From contig DASWHR010000041.1 of assembly GCA_036398095.1 (NCBI GenBank), forward strand, positions 1 through 36,686: a stretch of 36,686 bases of DNA, in the 5' to 3' direction. Below, one piece after another: positions 7,690-16,272 of this stretch. Under the pieces are notes generated by a model. That model did no database searches. It was not told where the DNA came from and was given only the letters and a program-made list of their open reading frames with translations. The translations under genes were made by a program, and so were the position numbers. This DNA comes from DASWHR01 sp036398095. Lineage in GTDB: Bacteria; Actinomycetota; AC-67. The first letter of the stretch is position 1. Each line of letters starts with the position of its first letter.

Positions 7690-10600
7690 ATGGCCTCGAC
7701 CCGTTCCCGGGCAGCGCTCGCGCTTGCGCTTGCGCTGGCGCTCGTCGCGCCGCTGGCAACCAGTCTTCGCGCGTCTCACGCCGCCGCCGGCGACACCGAC
7801 GCGATCTCGATCGTGCCCTCCACCGGCGAGACCGCGAACGGCGCAAGCGCCGCCGGGCGCGACGCCGTCGACGCGGCCAATCGCCGCGTCGCGTTCGTCT
7901 CGGACGCCTCGAATCTGATTGCCGGCGACACCAACGGCGCCGCCGACGTGTTCGTCTTCGATCGCGTCGCGCGCAGCGTCACCCGCGCGTCCGTCGCGAC
8001 CGGCGGCGGGCAGGCGAACGGTCCCTCGTCGGACGCCGTCCTGTCCGCGAACGGCCGCTTCGTGGTGTTCCGATCGGCGGCGACGAACCTGGTCGCCGGC
8101 GACACCAACGGCAGCGAGGACGTGTTCCGTCACGACCTTTCGACCGCAGCGACGATTCGGGTCTCGGTTGCGGGCGGGACCGGCGAGCAGGCCAACGGCG
8201 CGAGCATCGGCCCGGTCGCGTCCAGCGGCACCGGCGACGCGATCGCGTTCTCCTCGCTCGCGTCCAATCTGGTTTCGGGGGATACGAACGGGTTCTCGGA
8301 CATCTTCGTGTGGCGGTCGGGTGGCACCATCGTGCGCGCATCGGTGTCGTCGTCGGGCGCGCAGGCCACGGCCGGATCGGATTCGCCGGCGCTGTCGCTG
8401 GACGGGGGCCTGGTCGCGTTCCGCACGGCCGCGGCGCTCGTGCCGGCCGACACGCAGTCCCCGGCCGCGGACGACGTCTACGTTCGCGACGTCGCCGCCG
8501 GCGTAACCGAGCGCGTCTCGGTCTCGGCAACCGGCGGTCAGGGAAACGGCGCCGCCGCGGCGCCGTCGATGTCGGCCGACGGGCGCAGCGTCGCGTTCAC
8601 CGCGACGTCGTCGAACCTGGTTCCCGACGACGACAACGCCGCGCCGGACGTGTTCGTCCGCGACCGCGTGCTGCGCGACACCTCCCGCGCGAGCGTCGCT
8701 TCGAGCGGCGCCGGCGGAAACGACGCGAGCGGGCCGGCAACGATCTCGCAGGACGGCCGGCTGGTGGCGTTCTCCTCGGCGGCGTCCAACCTTGTGGCCG
8801 GCGACACCAACGGCGCATCCGACGTGTTCGTCCGCGACCGGATTCTCGCATCGACCGGCCGCGTCTCGGTCGCCGCCGGCGGAGCCCAAGCCGGCGGCGC
8901 CTCGTTCGGCGCGCCCGCGATTTCGCCGGACGGCTCGACGCTTGCCTACACGACCGCGGCGTCCAACCTGGTGCCGGGCGACGCCAACGGGGCCACCGAC
9001 GTCCTCGCGGTCGCATTGCCGTTCGCCGCGGCGCCGCCGGCGCTGCGCCTCGCCTCGCTCAGCTCGTCGTCGGGTCCCGCGAACGGTGACACCACCTCGG
9101 TCGGCCTGAGCGGCGACGGTCGCTTCGTCGCGTTCGAATCCGCTGCGTCCAACCTCGTGCCGGGGGACACGAACGGCGTCGCCGATGTCTTCGTGCGCGA
9201 TAGCGTCACGGGATCCGTCGAGCGGGTTTCGGTCGCCGGCGGCAGTGCGCAGGCCGATGGCCGATCGGGCGAGCCGTCGATCAGCGCCGACGGACGCTAC
9301 GTCGCATTCTTTTCGTCGGCGTCGAATCTGGTGCCGGGCGATTCGAACGGGCCCGGCTTGGCCGGCGACGACGTGTTCGTCCGCGACCGTCAGGCCGCAA
9401 CGACAACTCGCGTGTCGGTGAACCGCTTCGGCCTGCAGGTGGTGGGCCCGTCCCGCGCGCCGCAGATCTCGGCCGACGGACGATTCGTCGTCTTCCACTC
9501 GGACGCGCTGGATTTGACCGGCCCCGACCTGAACAGCGCGACCGACGTGTTCCGCTACGACCGGGTCACCGGCGACGTCGAGATGGTTTCGCTCTCGACC
9601 GGGGGAGCGCAAGGAAACGGCGCCTCGACGAACCCGTCGGTGTCCGAGGACGGAAGCGTGGTCGCGTTCCAGTCGGCCGCATCCAACCTGGCGGCCGGGG
9701 ACACCAACGGCGGAACCGACGTCTTCGCTCGCACGTTCGCGCCGCGCGTCACCACGCGCGTGTCGGTCGCGACCGGCGGGGTGCAAGGAACCGGCGGCAA
9801 CGCGGTGTCGGGCGTCGTCGCCGCCGGCGGGCGCCACGTCGCGTTCCACGCGAGCTACCCGAACCTGATCGCCGGCGACACCAACGGCGTCACCGACGTG
9901 TTCATCCACGACCGCATCTCGGCCGAGACCTCGCGCGTGTCCGTCGCCTTCGACGGGGCGCAGTCCAACGGCGTCTCGACGCTGCAAAGCCGGCAGCAGA
10001 TCTCGGCCGACGGCCGTTTCGTGGCGTTCGAATCGGGTGCGACGAATCTGGTCGCCGGCGACGTGAACGCCGCAACCGACGTGTTCGTCCGAGACGTCAC
10101 GGCCGTCGCAACCGATCGCGTGTCGCAGAGCGCCGCCGGCGCCGGCGGCTCGGCCGCCTCGCAGATGCCCGCGATCTCCTTCGACGGACGCGTGGTCGCA
10201 TTCGTCTCCGACGCCGCGGACCTGGTCGCATCCGACGCGAACGGCCGCCGCGACGCGTTCACCTTCGACCGCGCCGGCGAAGGCGCCTCGATCGCGTCGG
10301 TCTCGTCGTCCAACGCCACGGCCGCGGCGGCGCAGTCGGCCGGCGTCGCGCAACGCTCGGTGTCGAACGACGGCCGCATGGTCGTGTTCGTCTCCGCCGC
10401 CGCCGGGCTGGTTCCCGGCGACACCAACGGCGTCGCCGACGTGTTCGTGCGCGACCGGATCACCGGCGCGACGCGCCGCGTGTCGGTCTCGGGCGCGGGC
10501 GCGCAAGCGACGCTGGGATCGTCCGAGCCGGCGATCTCGTCCTCGGGCCGTTTCGTGGTTTTCACCTCGCTCGCGCCGAACCTGGTCGCCGGCGACTCCA

Positions 10601-13600
10601 ACGGCGCCGCGGACGTGTTCCGCGCGGACCTGCTGACCGGCGATCTCCGGCGCGCATCTTTGCCGCCCGAGGGCGAGCTGGCCGGCGCATCGGGACGCGG
10701 CGTGATTTCGGCGGACGGACGCTTCGTCGCGTTCGAGTCGTCGGCGCCGAACGTTCCCGGCGACACGAATCCGGCCGCGGACGTGCTCGTCAAGGACGTC
10801 TCGTCGGGCGATCTTTTGATCGCGTCGGCCGGCGCGAACGCGGGCGCATCCCGCCCGTCGATCGTCGACGACGGCTCGGTCGTCGCATTCGTCTCGGACG
10901 CGTCGAACCTGGTGTCGGGCGACACGAACCTCGCGGCCGACGCGTTCGCGTGGATTCGCGCGACCGGCGCGGTGTCGCGCATCTCGCTGGCCACGGGCGG
11001 CGCGCAGGCCGACGGACCGGCCACCGGCGTGGCGATCTCGCGGACGGGACGCTTCGCGGCGTTCGCCTCCACCGCAACCAACCTCGCGCCGGGACGGCCG
11101 GGCGTGTTCCTGCGCGACCGCACGCTCGGCACGACCGAGCTGGTCTCCGGCGCCGAAGCAGACGGCGACTCCCGCGATCCCGCGATCTCGAGCGAGGGAC
11201 GCTTCGTCGCGTTCGTCGGCGAGGCGACCAACCTCGTTCCCGGCGACGGCAACGGCGTCGCCGACATCTTCGTGCGCGACACCGTGCTCGGCGGCATTCG
11301 CCTGGCCTCGGCCGGCTCGTTCGGTCAGGCGGCGGCGGGCGAATCGCGCGCCCCATCGATCGCCGCGGGCGGCGTCGTCGCGGTCTTCGACACCGACGCG
11401 TCGAACCTTGCCGGCTACGATCGAAACGGCGCCGCCGACGTGGTGGCGCGCGCGCTGACGTTCGCGCCGGCGCCGGTCACCACGCAGATCCGCAACCTCG
11501 GCATCGCCGTCGACCGTACCTCGATCGGCGCGGGTATCCCGTCGATTCCGATCGGCCAGGTTCCCGCGCAGCGGATCGTGACGATGCTGGACGGCGCGGT
11601 GCGCAGCGCGCCGATCGGCTCGATCCCGATCGGCTCCATCCCGTTGCTGGGAACCGTCGGATCCGTGCCGATGGGCTCGATCCCGATCGGCTCGATTCCG
11701 ATGGGATCGATTCCGATGGGATCGATCGGGCTCGACGCTTCGCCGATCGGCTCGATCGCGCTCGACCAGGTTCTGCTGTCCTCGCTCGACGCCGACTTCG
11801 CGGCGCTGCTGGCCGGCTCGTCGCTGGAGGGGCTTGCGCCGCAAACGATCACGCTTCGCCGCGCGCTGGCCGACCCGGTCGTGGGCCCGCGGCTTCGCGC
11901 GCTCACGATCAAGGGCGCCGGCTTGTCCGACACCCTGCTCCGCGGCGTGCAGGTCGCCTCGGTCCTGCTGGGCGGCCTGACCCTCGACCGGATCGTGTTG
12001 CCGGGCGGACTCACCGTCTGCCAGGCGCTGGCGCAGGCCGGCTACTCGTGCGCCGCGAAGGGCGTCGACGAGTCGGCCGACACGCCGATCGGCCTCGATC
12101 TTGCGAGCGCGCCGATGGGCTCGATCCCGATGGGCTCGATCCCGATGGGCTCGATTCCGATGGGCTCGATTCCCATGGGCTCGATTCCGATGGGCTCGAT
12201 CGACATTTCCTCCACGCCGATGGGCTCGATCCCGATCGGATCGATCCCGAACGCCGGCGCGATCGTCGACTGCTCGCGGCTGGACTGCGCGACCGCCACG
12301 CTCGGCGATGCGGCCAAGCTCGTGCCGAGCGCGATCCGCGACGGCGCGGTGCTGGCGGACCTCGGCGCGGCGCTCGACCAGATCACGCTGGGTCAGTTGA
12401 TCGTCGGGCTGCTCGCGCGAACCGACTACCCGTGGGAGCGGCTGCCGATCGACGGCCTGCAAGACGACGGGAACGGACCGCAGCTCGGCTACCGCGTGGA
12501 CTACGACTTCGACTGCACCCCGTTCTCTCCGCCGACAACCGTCACGGTCGCGCCGCCGGCCGGCTTCCGCTACGTCGCCGGGTCGTCCCAGTTCTCCTTC
12601 GGCGCCTCGTCGCCGCAGGCGGCGGTGGATCCGGTTGCCGTCGACGGGAGCCTGACATGGTCGGCGCTGCCGTCGAACCCGTGCGCCGGTATCGACGGCG
12701 AAGAGCAGCACGTGCGGCTTTCCTACCGGATGCGCCCCGGCTTCACGCTGGGCCAGTTCTCATCGAACGCGGACGTGGTCGTTTTCCGCGCAGCCGACTC
12801 GGCCGCCGGCGCAGCCGTGCACGTCGTGCAGAACCTCGAGCCGAGCGAGGATCCGGTCACGGCGCCGATCGTCGCGCCCGACACGCTCGTCTTCGGGCAC
12901 ATCGCCGCCGCCGACGACATCGACCTGTATCGGGTCGCGATCCCCGCGACGCCCGGCACGCGCGTGCGGTTCCTGCTGTCGCACATCGAAGCCGGACAGG
13001 ACTACGACCTGACCGTGTTCAAGCCGGCCGTCCCCTCGCTCCAGTCGAGCCCGATCGGGTCTATTCCGATGGGATCGATCCCGATCGAGGACGAGGGCGC
13101 CGACCTGTCGGGCACGGCCCGCCCGATGCAGGCCGAGACGTTGCGCGACAGTCCGATCGGCTCGATTCCCATGGGCTCGATTCCGATCGGCAGCATCTCG
13201 CAGAACCGCGGAGACGCCGACGAGGCCGCCTTGATCGTCACCGCCGGCGAGGCCGGGCACTTCACCGTCGCCGTCGCCGGCTTCAACGGCTCGCACGGCA
13301 ACCATGCCTACGTGCTGCGCGTCCAATCGTCGGCGCCGGTTCCGCTGCCGCCGTGCCCGCCGCGCGCATTCGCCTTCGACGCCGACCCCTACGCGGGCGC
13401 CGACGAGACCGCCACAGCGGGGACGCTGCCGGCTTCGATCACGCCCGACCGCCGCGCGCTTTTCCTCGTCGCGCGCAACCGGATCGCCGATCTGTACGGA
13501 CCCGGCCAGGCGACCGATTTGATGGCCTCGCTCGGCACGCTGGCCGCGCGCGCGGACGTCGCCGGGTCGGTGCTCGCCGTCGACGCCGACGCGGGGGTGC

Positions 13601-16089
13601 GCGACGCGCTGATGGCCTGGGACGCCGCGCCCTGCTCGATCGAGCGCGCCAACGCGGTCGTGCGCGCCGTCAACGACGTCGTGACGCGCTATCGCGCGAC
13701 CGTCCCCGGGTTGCGGTACGTGGTGCTGGTCGGCGCCGACGAAGCGCTTCCGATGGCGCGCGTCGCCGACACGGTCACGCTGTCGAACGAGACCGACTAC
13801 GCCTCCTCGCTCGCGTTCACCACCGCGGGCTTGACGAAGGCGAACGCGACCTATGCGGCCGCGGCGCTCGGCCAGATCCTGACCGACGACGCCTACGGCA
13901 CGCTGACCGCGACGCCGTGGCTGGACCGCCACCTGTATCTGCCCGACCTGTCGGTGGCGCGTCTGGTCGAGACGCCGGCGGAGATTCGCGGACAGATCGG
14001 CCAGTACATTGCGGCCGGCGGGCGCTTGTCGCCGCAGACCGCGCTCACGAGCGGCTACGACTTCCTGTCCGACGGGGCGACCGCGATCGCATCGGGCATC
14101 GACGACGTGCTTTCGGCCGGCAATACCACCGAACGGTTGATCAACGACGGCTGGGACAAAGACGATCTGCTTTCGCGCATCGTGCGCGACGTGATCTCGG
14201 CGAACGCGCACTACGACCACTATCGCGCGCAGCCGGCCGTCGCCGCGACCGCGTCGGATCTGGTCAGCACCGGTGACGGCGTCTTCGGCGTCGATCCCGT
14301 CTTGGGATCGCAGCTCGCCGACCGGGTCTCGTTCACGATCGGCTGCCATTCGGGCTTGAACGTGGCCGATTCGCTGATCGCGAACGCATCGGCCGATCAG
14401 CGCACGCTGCTGCGCGACTGGGCGCAGACCTACGCGCAGGTCAAAGCGGCGGTCTACATCGCCAACACCGGGTTCGGCTACGGCGACACCGAAGCGGTCG
14501 CGCTCTCGGAGCGTCTGATGAGCGAGTTCGCGAAGCGGCTCGGCGACGGCTGGACGACGATCGGTGAGAAGCTCGTCGCCGCGAAGCACGCCTACTTCGC
14601 GACCGCCGGCCTCTACGGGGTCTACGACGAGAAGGCGCTCATCGAAGCGACGATGTACGGCTTGCCGTTCTGGAAGCTGGGTCCCGACGAGCCGGCGCCC
14701 GGCCCGGTCGCGCCGCCTTCCACCACCACCGACCCGCTCACCGGCCTGACCGTCGCGTCGATCTCGATGACGCCGCCGACGACGCGAGTGGACACGCCTC
14801 GCGGCTCGTTCTGGCGCGGTCCGTCCGGCGTTCACATGATGCATCACCGTCCGCTGCAGCCGCTCGCTACGCGGGACGTGACCGTCGCCGGCCTGCTGCC
14901 GCACGGCGTCATCGTCAAGGCGCTCCAGACACAGGATGTGCCCGGCGTCGATCCGGTCCTCGGCAACCCGACGATCGCCCGCGCCGCCAACGAACCGGAG
15001 CGCCCCGCCGTGGACATCGTCTATCCGGCGAACCTGGTAACGCTCGCCCGTTCGAAGCCTTTCGGATCCGAGCGCGCCACGCTGGGCGTGATCGCCGGCC
15101 AGTTCCGCGGCAACGCACCGTTCGACGGACGCGGCACGCAGCGTCTGGTCACCTCGATCACCGTCGAGGTCGCCTACTCCTCGTCGCCCGTCTTCGTCCC
15201 GCCGCATATCGCGCAGGCCGCCGTGGTCGACGCGCCGGGTGGCGTGCAGGTGGTCGCAGATGTGCGCGACGTCGGTGGCGGGGGGGTTTCGCGCGTGGCG
15301 ATGCTGGTCCGGCACACCGCCGACGGCTCGTGGGAGTTCGTGGAGGCGGTCAACCTGCCCGGCACGAGCATCTGGCTCGCCTCGGTCGCGACCCAGTCGG
15401 CGGCCGATCAGGTGGACGTCGCGATCATGGGACAGGACGTGTCCGGCAACGTCGGCTGGGGAACGAAGAAGGGCGAGCTGCACCGCACCGGCGACGGTTC
15501 GATCCGTCCGGTGATCACGATCCTTTCCCCGCCGGCCGGTGCCGTCTACGCGCGGGGCCAAGACGTGCGCGCCGACTACGGCTGCTACGACCCGGCCGGC
15601 GTGGTCTCGTGCACCGGGACGGTGCCGCGGGGTGCGCCGATCGACACGGCGACGAGCGGGACCAAATCGTTCACGGTGACGATGGTCAACGCGCAGAGCG
15701 AGACGTCGTCGCGGACCGTCACCTACGTCGTCGGCTTCGCGTTCTCGGGCTTCCACGCGCCGGTCACGAACTATCCCGGCATCACCGCCGCGACGGCGGG
15801 ATCGACGCTCCCGATCAAGTGGACGATCAAGGACGGCAACGGCAACTACGTTCGCGACCCGTCCACGGCCAAGTCGCTGCGATCGCAGACGATCTCGTGC
15901 GCGAACCGTCCGTCGGGCATCGCGGAGGATGTTTCCACGCCGGGACCGATCGTTGCGGTCTACAACCTCGGCGGCGAGCATTTCCAGTACGACTGGAGGA
16001 CCGACGCCGCGTGGAAGAACACGTGCCGCCGCGTCTTCCTGACGCTGTCGGACGGCAGCAAGCATTTCTTCGACGTTTCGCTGAAATAG
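7690..16089 (+). CDS. Giant secreted protein: three propellers, P[IM]GSI repeats, PPC-like and C25 peptidase domains, PxKF-like C-terminus
   Basis: The ATG at 7690 follows GAGGGGG at a suitable distance and starts a signal peptide (Ala/Leu-rich core, cleavage near SHAAA). Residues about 35-1265 hold 21 propeller blades with the anchor GDTNGxxDVFVRDR. Linkers that break the pattern after blades 7 and 14 divide them into three sets of seven. P[IM]GSI pentapeptides follow in four blocks (residues 1308-1356, 1475-1519, 1788-1797, 1822-1836). Residues about 1740-1880 look like a PPC domain (DIDLYRVAIP ... YDLTVFKP ... HFTVAVAGFNG), interrupted by two of these blocks. Residues about 1910-2340 resemble peptidase C25 (gingipain), with a candidate catalytic His2177 in NAHYDHY and Cys2219 in IGCHSG. 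The C-terminal ~100 residues (LPIKWTIKDGNGNYV ... FQYDWRTDAAWKNTCRR) match the PxKF domain seen in actinobacterial secreted proteins. It is probably an extracellular Cys protease with adhesive modules. Substrate unknown. Confidence 0.85.
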   Translation: MASTRSRAALALALALALVAPLATSLRASHAAAGDTDAISIVPSTGETANGASAAGRDAVDAANRRVAFVSDASNLIAGDTNGAADVFVFDRVARSVTRASVATGGGQANGPSSDAVLSANGRFVVFRSAATNLVAGDTNGSEDVFRHDLSTAATIRVSVAGGTGEQANGASIGPVASSGTGDAIAFSSLASNLVSGDTNGFSDIFVWRSGGTIVRASVSSSGAQATAGSDSPALSLDGGLVAFRTAAALVPADTQSPAADDVYVRDVAAGVTERVSVSATGGQGNGAAAAPSMSADGRSVAFTATSSNLVPDDDNAAPDVFVRDRVLRDTSRASVASSGAGGNDASGPATISQDGRLVAFSSAASNLVAGDTNGASDVFVRDRILASTGRVSVAAGGAQAGGASFGAPAISPDGSTLAYTTAASNLVPGDANGATDVLAVALPFAAAPPALRLASLSSSSGPANGDTTSVGLSGDGRFVAFESAASNLVPGDTNGVADVFVRDSVTGSVERVSVAGGSAQADGRSGEPSISADGRYVAFFSSASNLVPGDSNGPGLAGDDVFVRDRQAATTTRVSVNRFGLQVVGPSRAPQISADGRFVVFHSDALDLTGPDLNSATDVFRYDRVTGDVEMVSLSTGGAQGNGASTNPSVSEDGSVVAFQSAASNLAAGDTNGGTDVFARTFAPRVTTRVSVATGGVQGTGGNAVSGVVAAGGRHVAFHASYPNLIAGDTNGVTDVFIHDRISAETSRVSVAFDGAQSNGVSTLQSRQQISADGRFVAFESGATNLVAGDVNAATDVFVRDVTAVATDRVSQSAAGAGGSAASQMPAISFDGRVVAFVSDAADLVASDANGRRDAFTFDRAGEGASIASVSSSNATAAAAQSAGVAQRSVSNDGRMVVFVSAAAGLVPGDTNGVADVFVRDRITGATRRVSVSGAGAQATLGSSEPAISSSGRFVVFTSLAPNLVAGDSNGAADVFRADLLTGDLRRASLPPEGELAGASGRGVISADGRFVAFESSAPNVPGDTNPAADVLVKDVSSGDLLIASAGANAGASRPSIVDDGSVVAFVSDASNLVSGDTNLAADAFAWIRATGAVSRISLATGGAQADGPATGVAISRTGRFAAFASTATNLAPGRPGVFLRDRTLGTTELVSGAEADGDSRDPAISSEGRFVAFVGEATNLVPGDGNGVADIFVRDTVLGGIRLASAGSFGQAAAGESRAPSIAAGGVVAVFDTDASNLAGYDRNGAADVVARALTFAPAPVTTQIRNLGIAVDRTSIGAGIPSIPIGQVPAQRIVTMLDGAVRSAPIGSIPIGSIPLLGTVGSVPMGSIPIGSIPMGSIPMGSIGLDASPIGSIALDQVLLSSLDADFAALLAGSSLEGLAPQTITLRRALADPVVGPRLRALTIKGAGLSDTLLRGVQVASVLLGGLTLDRIVLPGGLTVCQALAQAGYSCAAKGVDESADTPIGLDLASAPMGSIPMGSIPMGSIPMGSIPMGSIPMGSIDISSTPMGSIPIGSIPNAGAIVDCSRLDCATATLGDAAKLVPSAIRDGAVLADLGAALDQITLGQLIVGLLARTDYPWERLPIDGLQDDGNGPQLGYRVDYDFDCTPFSPPTTVTVAPPAGFRYVAGSSQFSFGASSPQAAVDPVAVDGSLTWSALPSNPCAGIDGEEQHVRLSYRMRPGFTLGQFSSNADVVVFRAADSAAGAAVHVVQNLEPSEDPVTAPIVAPDTLVFGHIAAADDIDLYRVAIPATPGTRVRFLLSHIEAGQDYDLTVFKPAVPSLQSSPIGSIPMGSIPIEDEGADLSGTARPMQAETLRDSPIGSIPMGSIPIGSISQNRGDADEAALIVTAGEAGHFTVAVAGFNGSHGNHAYVLRVQSSAPVPLPPCPPRAFAFDADPYAGADETATAGTLPASITPDRRALFLVARNRIADLYGPGQATDLMASLGTLAARADVAGSVLAVDADAGVRDALMAWDAAPCSIERANAVVRAVNDVVTRYRATVPGLRYVVLVGADEALPMARVADTVTLSNETDYASSLAFTTAGLTKANATYAAAALGQILTDDAYGTLTATPWLDRHLYLPDLSVARLVETPAEIRGQIGQYIAAGGRLSPQTALTSGYDFLSDGATAIASGIDDVLSAGNTTERLINDGWDKDDLLSRIVRDVISANAHYDHYRAQPAVAATASDLVSTGDGVFGVDPVLGSQLADRVSFTIGCHSGLNVADSLIANASADQRTLLRDWAQTYAQVKAAVYIANTGFGYGDTEAVALSERLMSEFAKRLGDGWTTIGEKLVAAKHAYFATAGLYGVYDEKALIEATMYGLPFWKLGPDEPAPGPVAPPSTTTDPLTGLTVASISMTPPTTRVDTPRGSFWRGPSGVHMMHHRPLQPLATRDVTVAGLLPHGVIVKALQTQDVPGVDPVLGNPTIARAANEPERPAVDIVYPANLVTLARSKPFGSERATLGVIAGQFRGNAPFDGRGTQRLVTSITVEVAYSSSPVFVPPHIAQAAVVDAPGGVQVVADVRDVGGGGVSRVAMLVRHTADGSWEFVEAVNLPGTSIWLASVATQSAADQVDVAIMGQDVSGNVGWGTKKGELHRTGDGSIRPVITILSPPAGAVYARGQDVRADYGCYDPAGVVSCTGTVPRGAPIDTATSGTKSFTVTMVNAQSETSSRTVTYVVGFAFSGFHAPVTNYPGITAATAGSTLPIKWTIKDGNGNYVRDPSTAKSLRSQTISCANRPSGIAEDVSTPGPIVAVYNLGGEHFQYDWRTDAAWKNTCRRVFLTLSDGSKHFFDVSLK
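11611..13197 (+). repeat. P[IM]GSI pentapeptide-coding 15-bp repeats in four blocks
   Basis: Twenty copies of a 15-base unit (like CCGATGGGCTCGATC) lie inside the giant gene: seven in 11611-11757, eight in 12112-12246, two in 13051-13080 and three in 13153-13197. Copies differ mostly at third codon positions (ATC/ATT, GGC/GGA, CCG/CCC) and by ATG/ATC in the second codon, so the peptide is conserved better than the DNA. The small-polar-large hydrophobic order (G-S-I) recalls the A-(D/N)-L pattern of pentapeptide-repeat beta-helices. The regular proline is not typical of that family. Confidence 0.9.
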
Positions 16090-16272
16090 ACGGCGGGCAA
16101 TGGCCGGCATCGGATTCGCGGCGGCCCAATCCTCCGCGTTTGCGCCGCCGCGACGGGCTTTCCGCGCCTTCGCGTCGTTTGCTACCCTTGCTCTGTCGCG
16201 CCCTGCGCGGCCCGGGCGCTGGGGGGCGCTTGGGAATCGGCCCACGAGGCCGGCTCATGAGGGAGGAGCACG

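Noticed and set aside
12042..12386. Minus-strand repeat reading (GI-[ED]-PI units) as a separate repeat protein
   Set aside because: It is only the complement of the P[IM]GSI coding repeats, with no start site of its own.
7558..12711. Long minus-strand open frame opposite the giant gene (1717 codons)
   Set aside because: It is Arg/Asp/Gly-rich with no domain, no signal and no ribosome site. It mirrors the codon structure of the plus-strand gene, so it is a GC-driven shadow.
12760..16245. Second long minus-strand open frame opposite the giant gene
   Set aside because: Same composition bias and no recognisable motif; the plus strand has clear conserved domains here.
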